From Candidatus Wildermuthbacteria bacterium (GTDB lineage Bacteria > Patescibacteriota > Minisyncoccia > Minisyncoccales > UBA10102): DNA of 32,562 bases. This document shows positions 1 through 6,279 of this stretch, piece by piece. The notes beneath the pieces are model-generated. The model was given only the letters and a program-made list of their open reading frames with translations. It was not told the origin of the DNA and searched no databases. The stretch lies in the NCBI GenBank assembly GCA_016203455.1, contig JACQMR010000009.1:70524-103085 (forward strand). Reading direction: 5' to 3'. Numbering within the stretch: the stretch's first letter is position 1; each line of letters opens with the position of its first letter. A program made the position numbers and the translations under genes.

Positions 1-1191
1 AAACTGGACATATCAAACGACGATTTTATTCGCACCACAGACGCAATCCGCCACTGGCCCGCGGTGCAAACGGTATGGAAACAACTAAAAGAACATAGCG
101 ACTTGGAGAAACGCTCCTACGAAGGATTATATTGCGCGGGGTGCGAGGCGTTCATGGCGGAAAAGGATTTGGCAGAAGGGCTGTGTCCCATACACAAGAA
201 GGCGCCGGAACCCGTGAAGGAGGAAAACTGGTTCTTTTTGCTTTCAAAATACGGGCCTGCGTTGAAAGAAAAACTAGAGTCAGGAGAATTGCGCATTGTA
301 CCTGAAAGCAGGAAAAACGAGATACTTGAATTGATAAAGCAAGGGTTGCAAGATGTGAGTTTTTCCAGGCCCAAAGAGAAACTGCAATGGGGTATTCCGG
401 TTCCAGACGATGATACGCAGGTTGTGTATGTATGGGCGGACGCGCTTACGAATTACATCTCCGCTTTGGGGTATCCCTCGGGAGAAAAATTCAAGGAATA
501 CTGGCCTGCCAGCGTGCATGCGGTTGGGAAGGATATTTTAAGGTTCCACGCGACAATATGGCCCGCAATGCTTTTGTCGCTGGGCTTGCCGTTGCCCAAG
601 ATCATCTTTGTTCACGGATTTATCACCGTGGAGGGGCAGAAAATGTCAAAGTCCTTGGGAAATGTGATAGACCCTTTTTCTCTGATTGAGAAATATGGAG
701 CGGATGCCGTTCGGTATTTTTTCTTGCGGGAAGTTCCCGCCGCGGAAGACGGGGATTTTTCTTTTGAACGGTTTGAACAGAGATATAATGCTGATTTGGC
801 TTCGGGGCTGGGGAATTTGGTTGCGAGGGTTTTGAAAATGGGGGATATGGCGTTTGGAGAAACGCTACCGGTCCCGGCCGGATTTTCAGATAAGCAGTTT
901 CAATCTGTCGCGGACGAAGCCAGAAAAGGCATAGACGGCGCCCTGGACAATTTTCAATTTGGCTCCGCGCTTGAGAAGATATGGGAGGTCATGCGGTTTT
1001 GCGACAAATATATAGATGAAAAAAAGCCCTGGGAGCAGAAAGACGGAAGCCGGGAGGTTATCGGCGATTTGTTGTTCGCGATTCATGAGCTGGCGGATTT
1101 TCTGGAGCCGTTTTTGCCGGGCGCCGCGCGCAAGATAACAATACAGCTCGCGGGACGGGATCGCGCCGCGTTGTTTCCCCGCGCTGTTTAG
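1..1191 (+). CDS. metG: Methionyl-tRNA synthetase, C-terminal part (5' end outside window)
   Basis: Class I aminoacyl-tRNA synthetase that charges tRNA-Met in the cytoplasm. The reading frame is open from base 1, so the gene is cut by the window edge; the ORF-track start (GTG at 64) is internal. Visible are a zinc-knuckle-like segment (YCAGC...CPIH), the catalytic-core stretch VVYVWADALTNYISALGYP, and the signature KMSKS followed by LGNVIDP at codon 214 of the visible part. The all-helical anticodon-binding domain follows (ADLASGLGNL... KPWEQK). There is no C-terminal EMAP/tRNA-binding extension: the protein ends soon after the helical domain, as in short MetRS forms. The N-terminal HIGH motif must lie upstream of the window. 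Identification is firm from the motifs. Confidence 0.96.
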   Translation, partial: KLDISNDDFIRTTDAIRHWPAVQTVWKQLKEHSDLEKRSYEGLYCAGCEAFMAEKDLAEGLCPIHKKAPEPVKEENWFFLLSKYGPALKEKLESGELRIVPESRKNEILELIKQGLQDVSFSRPKEKLQWGIPVPDDDTQVVYVWADALTNYISALGYPSGEKFKEYWPASVHAVGKDILRFHATIWPAMLLSLGLPLPKIIFVHGFITVEGQKMSKSLGNVIDPFSLIEKYGADAVRYFFLREVPAAEDGDFSFERFEQRYNADLASGLGNLVARVLKMGDMAFGETLPVPAGFSDKQFQSVADEARKGIDGALDNFQFGSALEKIWEVMRFCDKYIDEKKPWEQKDGSREVIGDLLFAIHELADFLEPFLPGAARKITIQLAGRDRAALFPRAV

Positions 1192-1231
1192 TGAGCATAG
1201 ACGGGCATGATATAAAGAAACGCCGGTTTTT

Positions 1232-2542
1232 ATGGCAATACCAAAAACGGTACAATCGGGGAATCAGGAGGGAGAGCTGTTTCGGCTGGGACAGTTGCGC
1301 TACTCTTTGTTTGTCGTGATTCTCACCGGGCTTTCCGCGCCGCTGTTATATTTCTTTTTGGAGTTTCCCTGGGCAACGAACCGCACGGGAGCGGTTTTGT
1401 CTTTGTTTGTTTTGTTTTGTTACATTATTTTTGCCAGATACGCCGTGAAGGGCAGGTGGGTGCGCGCGGTGGTCGTGGCCGATCACTTTGTTACGGTGGC
1501 GTGCGTTGCTTCTCTGGCGTATTTTACGGGGGGCGCGCTTAGCCCGTTTAATTTCTTTTTGATTATTCCCATCGCCTTCGGGTCTTTTCTTGCCGGCAGA
1601 AAGTTCGGCATTGCCATGATGGGGATCTCTTTGGGCGTGTTGGCTTCTTTTCTGTTCCTGCCTGGCACGGCGGGCGCTGAATTTTCAATACGGCTTGCCT
1701 TTGTTCTTTCATACGGCGTTTTGATTTTGTATTTGTCCTATGTCCTGCTTTTTTTGAGAGAAATGCTTGTGCGTCTGGACCGGGCGCGGAAAATTGCCCA
1801 AGAACGAGTGTCGTATTTAGAGCATGTAACGGCCCGGCTAAAAGAATTGGACGAAGTGAAAAGCGAGTTTATCACAAGAACTTCTCATCAGCTTTTAAGC
1901 CCTTTGAACAGAATTTCCTGGGTGCTGGGCAGTGTTCTTGAGGGGCAGTTTGGCCAGGCGCAGATAGAGCAGAAAGCTCGCGTGGAAGTGGCGCAAAAGA
2001 GCGCGAAGGACTTGATCAAACTGGCAACGGATCTTTTGGATTTGGGCAAAATTGAAGAAGGGGTGCGCGGAGCAAAAAGAGAGCGGGTTGTTCTGGCGGA
2101 TGTTGTTTCTCGCGCCTTGAAAGACCAGGAAGAAGCTATTCGGGCGAAGCGGCTGGAAGTATCGGTTAAAGACGGCAAACAAACGGCCGTGGTGTCAGAT
2201 GTTTCTCTTTTGAGTTCCGCGATCGGGCATGTTATTGACAACGCGGTACGGTATAACAAAAAGGGCGGAAAAGTTGCCGTTGATATTTTAGAAAAAGAAG
2301 AAATGGCGGTTATGAAGGTTTCAGACACGGGCATAGGGATTTCCGAACAAGACATGCCCAATGTGTTTAAACGATTTTACAGAGGAGAAAACGCGTCTCG
2401 TTTTGTGGCGGACGGCACGGGCTTGGGACTTTCTTTCGCCAAAGCCGTAATAGAAAAAGAGGGGGGGTCCATTGCGTTGCAAAGCACAGAAAACGAAGGC
2501 ACTGTGGTTACCATAACCTTACCCATCCAGCCCAATCCTTAA
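1232..2542 (+). CDS. Orphan membrane-bound sensor histidine kinase
   Basis: 436-residue transmembrane histidine kinase. Residues about 20-180 hold roughly six hydrophobic segments, with no obvious large extracytoplasmic sensor loop. After a linker helix come the HisKA dimerisation/phosphoacceptor domain with H219 in the motif RTSHQLLSPLNR, then the HATPase_c domain with N box (HVIDNAVRYN), G1 box (DTGIGIS) and G2 box (GTGLGLSFAKAV). It should autophosphorylate on His219, but no response regulator lies next to it, so its partner is elsewhere. It starts 40 nt after metG; a TATAAA at 1211 might be its -10 box. The last two codons and stop (NP-stop) lie inside a palindromic repeat that also closes topA. 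The ligand cannot be read from sequence. Confidence 0.9.
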   Translation: MAIPKTVQSGNQEGELFRLGQLRYSLFVVILTGLSAPLLYFFLEFPWATNRTGAVLSLFVLFCYIIFARYAVKGRWVRAVVVADHFVTVACVASLAYFTGGALSPFNFFLIIPIAFGSFLAGRKFGIAMMGISLGVLASFLFLPGTAGAEFSIRLAFVLSYGVLILYLSYVLLFLREMLVRLDRARKIAQERVSYLEHVTARLKELDEVKSEFITRTSHQLLSPLNRISWVLGSVLEGQFGQAQIEQKARVEVAQKSAKDLIKLATDLLDLGKIEEGVRGAKRERVVLADVVSRALKDQEEAIRAKRLEVSVKDGKQTAVVSDVSLLSSAIGHVIDNAVRYNKKGGKVAVDILEKEEMAVMKVSDTGIGISEQDMPNVFKRFYRGENASRFVADGTGLGLSFAKAVIEKEGGSIALQSTENEGTVVTITLPIQPNP

Positions 2543-2556
2543 CGGGGTTAAGGATT
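2534..2556. repeat. Palindrome at the histidine-kinase stop codon
   Basis: Perfect inverted repeat with 10-bp arms AATCCTTAAC / GTTAAGGATT and a 3-nt loop. It contains the TAA stop of the kinase. Nearly the same sequence closes topA at 27568-27613. With no T-run behind it, it is a weak terminator at best on the + strand. Confidence 0.8.
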
Positions 2557-2559
2557 GAT

Positions 2560-2589
2560 TTGACAAAACCTTTTTGGGTTTGCTATAAA
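2560..2589 (+). promoter_or_regulatory. Promoter of leader unit A
   Basis: TTGACA, 18-bp spacer, TATAAA, with TTTGC directly before the -10 (extended -10 type). Predicted start near 2596, about 20 nt before the leader ATG. Confidence 0.75.
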
Positions 2590-2615
2590 AAATATATCAA
2601 AAACAAGAACGCGGC

Positions 2616-2693
2616 ATGACACAGCAAAAAACGCAAAAGAATATCGCAGTCGCCATTATTGCCTCCTTTACCGGACTGGGCGGGTTTATGTAG
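2616..2693 (+). CDS. Putative leader peptide of unit A (25 codons, Ile/Val/Ala run)
   Basis: A 25-aa mini-ORF too short for the ORF track, beginning MTQQKTQKN and running through IAVAIIASF to a stop at 2691. It lies between a good promoter and a perfect 12-bp terminator hairpin, the same layout as the Phe and Leu leaders further on. The run of Ile, Val and Ala codons sits just ahead of CTGGGCGGGTT, which can pair with the 5' arm of the terminator. No Shine-Dalgarno sequence is visible. The coding call is inferred from architecture; with only moderate enrichment in any one amino acid the sensed residue is uncertain (Ile, Val or Ala). Confidence 0.5.
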   Translation: MTQQKTQKNIAVAIIASFTGLGGFM

Positions 2694-2714
2694 AAATACT
2701 CTTTGAGAAATTGC

Positions 2715-2750
2715 AAAGAACCTCCCAGCCAACGGGAGGTTCTTTCTTGT
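2715..2750 (+). terminator. Intrinsic terminator / possible attenuator of unit A
   Basis: Perfect 12-bp stem AAAGAACCTCCC / GGGAGGTTCTTT with a 7-nt loop, followed by CTTGT (the T-rich part is partly in the stem). A competing pairing of 2676-2686 with 2719-2728 (CTGGG and GG/TT segments) could form an antiterminator. Confidence 0.75.
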
Positions 2751-2868
2751 AGCACATAGTTTGCATATTCGTGACTTGCGGATTGCGGATTGGAAAAGTA
2801 CGGTTTTTAATCCGGAGCCCGAAAGTAGGCACTTTCACAATTTACAACAAAGGAGCGGGAGGGTTTTT

Positions 2869-3066
2869 ATGGATTCTTTTCTCTATGAGATGACCGAGGG
2901 GCAAGAAAGAAGATGGCGTCGTGCCTGTGCGCTTGGCGATCAAGCGGTCGCCTTGCGCAAAATTGTGGCGGAACAAATTAAGGCCCGAGGGGCGGCGGTT
3001 GATTGTTCCGGCCATTTATCGGCGCAGGCGTATCATCTGCGCCGAATACGGGACAAGTTCTATTAA
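2869..3066 (+). CDS. Small protein of unknown function, 65 aa (unit A)
   Basis: I do not recognise this family. The start chosen is ATG 2869, because GGGAGG sits 5 nt ahead of it; the ORF-track start at 2761 (TTG) has no such site. The protein is basic and helical in character (ERRWRRACALGDQAVALRKIVAEQIKARG), with a single cysteine, no membrane segment and no signal peptide. It is followed within 2 nt by an intrinsic terminator, so it forms a closed unit with the upstream leader/terminator. By analogy with the Leu and Phe units it may be a regulatory or ligand-binding protein, but the sequence itself shows no known domain. Confidence 0.6.
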   Translation: MDSFLYEMTEGQERRWRRACALGDQAVALRKIVAEQIKARGAAVDCSGHLSAQAYHLRRIRDKFY

Positions 3067-3067
3067 G

Positions 3068-3096
3068 AAGGGTTCATTTGGGACCCTTTTTCTTTT
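3068..3096 (+). terminator. Intrinsic terminator after unit A
   Basis: Stem AAGGGTTC / GGACCCTT (one G-T pair) followed by TTTTCTTTTT. Confidence 0.8.
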
Positions 3097-3108
3097 TCCG
3101 CCATGCCA

Positions 3109-3136
3109 TTGACATTGCCTCTTGCGCCTGTATAAT
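3109..3136 (+). promoter_or_regulatory. Consensus promoter of leader unit B
   Basis: Perfect TTGACA and TATAAT hexamers with a 16-bp spacer. The predicted start falls at about 3143, directly at the ATG of the following mini-ORF (leaderless). Confidence 0.85.
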
Positions 3137-3143
3137 TCCAATT

Positions 3144-3230
3144 ATGATGCGAAATCAAACAAAGTGGTTTATCTCTTATCATATGAGACCCAAGAGACGG
3201 GGCCTGTTGTTTGATGCGCGGAAGTTTTAG
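3144..3230 (+). CDS. Putative leader peptide of unit B (28 aa)
   Basis: Mini-ORF beginning MMRNQTKWFISYHMR directly behind a consensus promoter and followed by a terminator hairpin. It contains the aromatic cluster WFISYH, so an aromatic amino acid could be sensed, but there is only one Trp, and the pairing that would act as antiterminator (GGGGCC at 3199-3204 with GGCCCT at 3267-3272) is short. The predicted transcript would be leaderless. It may alternatively be a short untranslated RNA. The evidence is weaker than for the Phe and Leu units. Confidence 0.4.
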   Translation: MMRNQTKWFISYHMRPKRRGLLFDARKF

Positions 3231-3264
3231 GTATAGCTTGGAAGATTTCTTTACGCAATCAGCG

Positions 3265-3299
3265 GCGGCCCTTTCCCAAGAGGGGTCGCTTTGTTTTTT
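3265..3299 (+). terminator. Intrinsic terminator / possible attenuator of unit B
   Basis: Stem GCGGCCCTT / AGGGGTCGC (9 bp with two G-T pairs) followed by TTTGTTTTTT. Confidence 0.75.
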
Positions 3300-3414
3300 G
3301 CAAGGAAAACGGATTGGGGTTCCCGGGTAATTAATGGCCCGGGATCTCCAGGCCGCGTATGGTTCGCGAAAAACAACAAACAGAGTTTGCCTGGAGCTCT
3401 GCCGGAGAAAAAGC

Positions 3415-3591
3415 ATGTGCTACGATTTGTATGAGCCCGGGCTGAATAGGGATCAACAACTCGCCGCATGTCCCAAGGGCATGTGGGACGGGCGGTGGAA
3501 TCCCGCGCCGCGCGCGCGGGGGGAGGAGGGCAAGGTTGGGGAGCCCCTGACCGTGCCGGTCCCAACCAAAGAGGACTACTGCGCGTTGTAG
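3415..3591 (+). CDS. Small protein of unknown function, 58 aa (unit B)
   Basis: Not a family I recognise. The frame is open from 3334, but ATG 3415 is preferred because GGAGAAAAAGC precedes it with good spacing; starting at 3334 would add 27 residues. The product (MCYDLYEPGLNRDQQLAACPKG...) has three Cys, three Tyr and two Trp and a proline/charge-rich middle, with no membrane segment. The ORF track also shows a long overlapping frame from 3468 that merges into the M20 peptidase; that part is an artefact of an open frame upstream of the peptidase start. A terminator-like hairpin follows at 3607. Coding status is probable, function unknown. Confidence 0.45.
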   Translation: MCYDLYEPGLNRDQQLAACPKGMWDGRWNPAPRARGEEGKVGEPLTVPVPTKEDYCAL

Positions 3592-3606
3592 TCAACAATG
3601 GGGCAG

Positions 3607-3646
3607 AGGGCGGCATTGTGTCTCTCTCTGTCCCGCCCCTTTTATT
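3607..3646 (+). terminator. Terminator-like hairpin after unit B
   Basis: GGGCGG / CCGCCC stem with a long pyrimidine-rich loop, followed by CTTTTATT. Confidence 0.55.
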
Positions 3647-3656
3647 GGTTAGAGGA

Positions 3657-3662
3657 TATAAT
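3657..3662 (+). promoter_or_regulatory. -10 box of the M20 peptidase gene
   Basis: Perfect TATAAT 18 nt before the chosen ATG; no convincing -35 hexamer is visible. Confidence 0.5.
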
Positions 3663-3680
3663 TCATGTAATTATGATGAT

Positions 3681-4772
3681 ATGAATAAAGAACTTTTCGC
3701 AAAACTTGTTTCTTTCAAGACCACGGCGGATAATCCCGAGGAAATCAAAAAAGGATTTGAATATATCGCGGGCCTTTTTGACGAGAATGTTTTTGAGGCA
3801 AAGATACTGGAGAAAAATGGCAAGTATTCCCTCTTGGTTTCTTTTGCTGGCAAAGACGGCTTGCGGCCCCATATTCTTTTGAACGGGCATTTTGATGTGG
3901 TGCCGGCTGAAGATGAGAGCCAGTTTGTTTTGCGCGTTGAGGGCGATAAGGCGTTTGGCAGAGGAACCATGGACATGAAAGGCATGGCGTGCGTTCTCAT
4001 TGAAATGATGCTGGAGCTGGGGAAATTTCCAGATAAAAAAGATGTTGCTTTATTGCTGAACGGGGACGAGGAGGTGGGCGGAGAAAACGGGGCCGGGTAT
4101 ATTGCGCGGGAGCTTGGCATGCGCCCCGAGTTTATGCTGTGCGCCGATGGCTCTGGCGAAAAAAGTTTTTCTATTGTTACCAAAGGCAAGGGCGTTTTGT
4201 GGTTGGAGTTGCAAGCGCGAGGCAAGACGGCGCACGGCGCGTATCCGTGGTTGGGCGAGAATGCTTTAGATATGGTTGTTTCTGCGATACGGAAGATTCA
4301 AGAGTATGTTGGTGAAATCAAAGCGGATGCGTGGAAAACCACGGTAAATGTGGGGGTTATAGAAACCGGCAATAAAACGCCCAATAAAGTGCCGGCAGAC
4401 GCCAGAGCGGTGCTGGATATTCGTTTTACGGGAGAATTTGCAAAAACTCCGGATGAACTTTTGCAAGCCATACAAAAACTGGTGCCCGGCGTTGAGACGC
4501 GAGCTTTGGAAAAAGGATCTCCCCTGCTTGTTCGGGAAGATAACTCCATTCTCGCGAAATTTCGGGAATCGGCCGAAGCCGTGCTGGGCAAAAAAGTTCC
4601 GTATTCATTTGAGCACGGAGCGGTGGACGCCAGGTATTTCGCGGGAGCGGGCGTGCCGGTTGCCGTGTTCGGGGCCGTGGGAGCCAATATGCACGCCCAA
4701 GGGGAATGGGTGGATATAAAGACACTAGAGCAAAACAAAGAAATCTTGCGGAAGTTTCTTGCGGGCGTATAA
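3681..4772 (+). CDS. M20 family metallopeptidase (DapE/ArgE/CPG2-like)
   Basis: 363-aa zinc amidohydrolase that cleaves amide bonds of small peptides or N-acylated amino acids. Conserved pieces appear in order: GHFDVVP with the first metal His, GRGTMDMKG with the bridging Asp, GDEEVGG with the catalytic and metal Glu, the dimerisation-domain segment GKTAHGAYPWLGENA, then AVDARYF and NMHAQGEWVD with the C-terminal His. I chose ATG 3681 because family members start close to this point; the ORF-track extension to 3468 runs through unit B and is not conserved. A TATAAT lies 18 nt upstream. In an organism that probably lives on scavenged peptides, a di- or tripeptidase role is more likely than lysine or arginine synthesis, but the substrate cannot be read from motifs. 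Confidence 0.9.
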   Translation: MNKELFAKLVSFKTTADNPEEIKKGFEYIAGLFDENVFEAKILEKNGKYSLLVSFAGKDGLRPHILLNGHFDVVPAEDESQFVLRVEGDKAFGRGTMDMKGMACVLIEMMLELGKFPDKKDVALLLNGDEEVGGENGAGYIARELGMRPEFMLCADGSGEKSFSIVTKGKGVLWLELQARGKTAHGAYPWLGENALDMVVSAIRKIQEYVGEIKADAWKTTVNVGVIETGNKTPNKVPADARAVLDIRFTGEFAKTPDELLQAIQKLVPGVETRALEKGSPLLVREDNSILAKFRESAEAVLGKKVPYSFEHGAVDARYFAGAGVPVAVFGAVGANMHAQGEWVDIKTLEQNKEILRKFLAGV

Positions 4773-4783
4773 CCAAAGAGCTG

Positions 4784-5059
4784 TTATATTCTTTTCTCCA
4801 GATTTTTATATATCACAGAACGATGCTGAATCGCCAGAATTTTAACAAGCGCGTTTTCAATGCGAAAGATAACCCGATAATCCCCAACCCGCAGTTTTCG
4901 GTATCCTTTTAGAGAGGCATGGAGAGGTTTTCCGAATACTTCAGGATGTGTTGTTAGTTTTTCCTCAATAGCCTGTTTAACCGCGCCTCTCCATTCTTGG
5001 GAGAGTGGGGGAATGTCTTTTGTTATTACATCTGTATGGTATTGTATCGCAAAACCCAT
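4784..5059 (-). CDS. RelE/ParE-superfamily toxin
   Basis: 91-aa protein with the RelE-type core: an early helix (EWRGAVKQAIEEKL), LHASLKGYRKLRVGDYRVIFRIE and LAIQHRSVIYKNLEKRI. RelE-type members cut ribosome-bound mRNA while ParE-type members poison gyrase; the RVGDYRVIFRI and HR..IY pieces fit the RelE branch. It lies 16 nt downstream of a small antitoxin-like gene on the same strand, the normal antitoxin-first order. It ends 11 nt from the convergent M20 gene, with no terminator between them. Confidence 0.87.
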   Translation of the reverse strand: MGFAIQYHTDVITKDIPPLSQEWRGAVKQAIEEKLTTHPEVFGKPLHASLKGYRKLRVGDYRVIFRIENALVKILAIQHRSVIYKNLEKRI

Positions 5060-5075
5060 GCCTCATTGATTCTAG

Positions 5076-5306
5076 TTAAGGCCTTTTAGTCCAGGCCTTT
5101 GCATGGGAGATAAATTTTGCCTTTTGGGAATCTCGTTTGCTTGCGATCTGATTCCAAACCATGTCCTCTTCTAGCTCCAGAGCAAACCGCAAAAGATTTA
5201 CGGCTTTTGTTGCTTGAGGCATATTGTCTCTTTTCGCCACCAGTGCCAGCGCGTATTCCATGGCGTCGGTAAGAGTTATGTTAATTCTTTTTTTTGCAGT
5301 AGCCAT
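5076..5306 (-). CDS. RelB/RHH-like antitoxin
   Basis: 76-aa protein beginning MATAKKRINITLTDAMEYALALVAKRDNMPQATKA, which fits a ribbon-helix-helix DNA-binding N-terminus (beta strand RINITLT followed by two helices), then an acidic/helical tail for toxin binding. It precedes the RelE-like toxin. Its promoter region carries two direct copies of GATACACTA (as read on the minus strand) spaced 11 bp, a likely operator for autoregulation by the antitoxin-toxin complex. Confidence 0.82.
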   Translation of the reverse strand: MATAKKRINITLTDAMEYALALVAKRDNMPQATKAVNLLRFALELEEDMVWNQIASKRDSQKAKFISHAKAWTKRP

Positions 5307-5309
5307 ATG

Positions 5310-5351
5310 TAGTGTATCTTTAGTGTATCACCAATGCGAAGGTGCTGTCAA
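5310..5351 (-). promoter_or_regulatory. Promoter and direct-repeat operator of the TA pair
   Basis: On the minus strand: TTGACA (5351-5346), 18-bp spacer, TACACT (5327-5322). The -10 lies within one of two direct repeats (TAGTGTATC on the + strand at 5310-5318 and 5321-5329), one helical turn apart, as expected for RHH repressor binding. Confidence 0.75.
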
Positions 5352-5375
5352 TCTTTGCAGCGCGTAGGGCAGACA

Positions 5376-5409
5376 AACAGAGGAGGGGGCAGTTCCTCCT
5401 CTGTTTTTT
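5376..5409 (+). terminator. Strong terminator between the TA promoter and trpR
   Basis: Perfect 11-bp stem AACAGAGGAGG / CCTCCTCTGTT, 8-nt loop, then T6. No gene on the + strand leads into it; it may insulate trpR or end an unseen short transcript. Confidence 0.75.
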
Positions 5410-5418
5410 GGATGCCTA

Positions 5419-5456
5419 TTGACATTGTTGTTTGGTGTTGATAGTGTACTAGTACA
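5419..5456 (+). promoter_or_regulatory. trpR-like promoter with overlapping TrpR-type operator
   Basis: TTGACA at 5419, 17-bp spacer, TAGTGT at 5442. The -10 overlaps a perfect 12-bp palindrome TGTACTAGTACA (5445-5456) that abuts the ATG. The ACTAGT core is the one used in E. coli TrpR operators. The predicted transcript is leaderless. Confidence 0.75.
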
Positions 5457-5789
5457 ATGGCAAAAGGAGAAAAAGATGGTTGGCGCGGGGAAGAACAAAA
5501 AGAATCGCAGAAAGACAAAAGAGCCGAGGAGCTCGTTGGGGTAATCCAAAAGATTGCCATCAATAAGGAGCTCTTGAGGGAGTTTTTGATAGATCTTCTT
5601 TCTCCGGCGGAGTATCGCGAGTTGGGAGTGAGGTGGCAGATTGTACAGCAATTGAACCGAGGGGTTTCCCAGAGAGATGTGTCTGAAAATCTGCGCGTAG
5701 GCATAGCAACCGTAACCCGCGGTTCTCGTGAACTGGCAAATCCCAAAGGGGGGTTTAGAAGAGTTTTGAAGATATTGGAGAAAAAATAA
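5457..5789 (+). CDS. trpR: TrpR-family repressor
   Basis: 110-aa protein whose residues about 48-95 match the Trp repressor core: LLSPAEYRELGVRWQIVQ, then the helix-turn-helix QRDVSENLRVGIATVTRGS. Residues equivalent to E. coli TrpR Arg54, Arg84 and Gly85 (here R59, R88, G89) are kept and Thr44 is Ser49, so tryptophan binding looks possible; this separates it from the YerC/YecD relatives that lack GIATxTRGS. The N-terminal 25 residues are charged and probably disordered. It reads out from a promoter overlapped by an ACTAGT palindrome, suggesting autoregulation. No trp biosynthetic gene is in the window. Downstream lies the four-codon ORF MQGW. Confidence 0.88.
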   Translation: MAKGEKDGWRGEEQKESQKDKRAEELVGVIQKIAINKELLREFLIDLLSPAEYRELGVRWQIVQQLNRGVSQRDVSENLRVGIATVTRGSRELANPKGGFRRVLKILEKK

Positions 5790-5850
5790 AGAGTTTTTGT
5801 GCCTTGACGCATGGATCGTTCTATGCGCCAGCGCATAAATCAGCGCGCGG

Positions 5851-5881
5851 AAAGGAGGTAGTCATCATGCAGGGCTGGTAA
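5851..5881 (+). other. Strong SD followed by four-codon ORF MQGW-stop
   Basis: AAAGGAGGT at 5851-5859, 7 nt, then ATG CAG GGC TGG TAA (5867-5881). It is the strongest Shine-Dalgarno sequence noted in the window and serves only four codons, the last being Trp. GGAGG of the SD can pair with CCTCC at 5896-5900, which can instead pair with GGGGG at 5887. It lies 61 nt after trpR. This could be a translated Trp-sensing mini-cistron or a chance ORF. Confidence 0.4.
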
Positions 5882-5910
5882 ATAATGGGGGATTATCCTC
5901 CAAAATAAAA

Positions 5911-5952
5911 AAGCGGTGGCGGCGTTTGCTGTCCACCGCTTCACTATTTTTT
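5911..5952. terminator. Bidirectional-looking terminator hairpin
   Basis: Perfect 9-bp stem AAGCGGTGG / CCACCGCTT with a 13-nt loop. On the + strand the T-run comes late (TCACTATTTTTT); on the minus strand a T-rich run follows the stem at once, so minus-strand termination looks stronger. Confidence 0.6.
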
Positions 5953-5978
5953 GCGTTCTGAAAAATCTTTGCTATAGT
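5951..5978 (+). promoter_or_regulatory. Promoter of the zinc-ribbon gene
   Basis: TTGCGT, 16-bp spacer ending in TTTGC, TATAGT. It has the same TTTGC extended -10 as units A, Phe and Leu. Confidence 0.6.
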
Positions 5979-6005
5979 GTTGCCAACCTGTTTTGGGGGC
6001 GACTT

Positions 6006-6248
6006 ATGCAGTACCCATGTCCACATTGTGGCAAGGCAATGCGGTATATGCAGGGTTCTTTTGGATTATATTTCCATTGTTCTTGCGGGCAAGAGGTGTA
6101 TGGGGAGGGAACGCCTCAAGAAGGGTCAAAGCGCGGGCCGCGCTTTGATTGCGATAAGCCAAAGAACAGCTCTAACCCGCCCCCTGATTTTAGCAGGGTT
6201 CGTGTCGCAAGGGGGACGGCGCGAACAAGCAGAAAAAGTCATTTGTAG
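6006..6248 (+). CDS. Small zinc-ribbon protein, 80 aa
   Basis: Start ATG 6006, chosen because the conserved-looking zinc ligands begin at once (MQYPCPHCGKAM) and a promoter ends at 5978; the track start at 5916 would place the promoter inside the gene. CPHC and CSCG (at about residues 5-8 and 25-28) form a four-cysteine zinc-ribbon-like site; the C-terminal half is low-complexity and basic (ARGTARTSRKSHL). No enzyme motif and no membrane segment. It stands in a unit of its own, the stop codon lying at the first base of the terminator stem. Function unknown; nucleic-acid or protein binding is the usual role of such ribbons. Confidence 0.65.
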   Translation: MQYPCPHCGKAMRYMQGSFGLYFHCSCGQEVYGEGTPQEGSKRGPRFDCDKPKNSSNPPPDFSRVRVARGTARTSRKSHL

Positions 6249-6277
6249 GGGCGGCAATATATAACCGCCCCGTTTTT
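6248..6277 (+). terminator. Terminator of the zinc-ribbon gene
   Basis: GGGGCGG / CCGCCCC stem, 10-nt loop, GTTTTT. Confidence 0.85.
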
Positions 6278-6279
6278 AT

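Noticed and set aside
3468-3680. N-terminal extension of the M20 peptidase
   Set aside because: It crosses unit B, a terminator-like hairpin and a -10 box, and family homology begins at ATG 3681.
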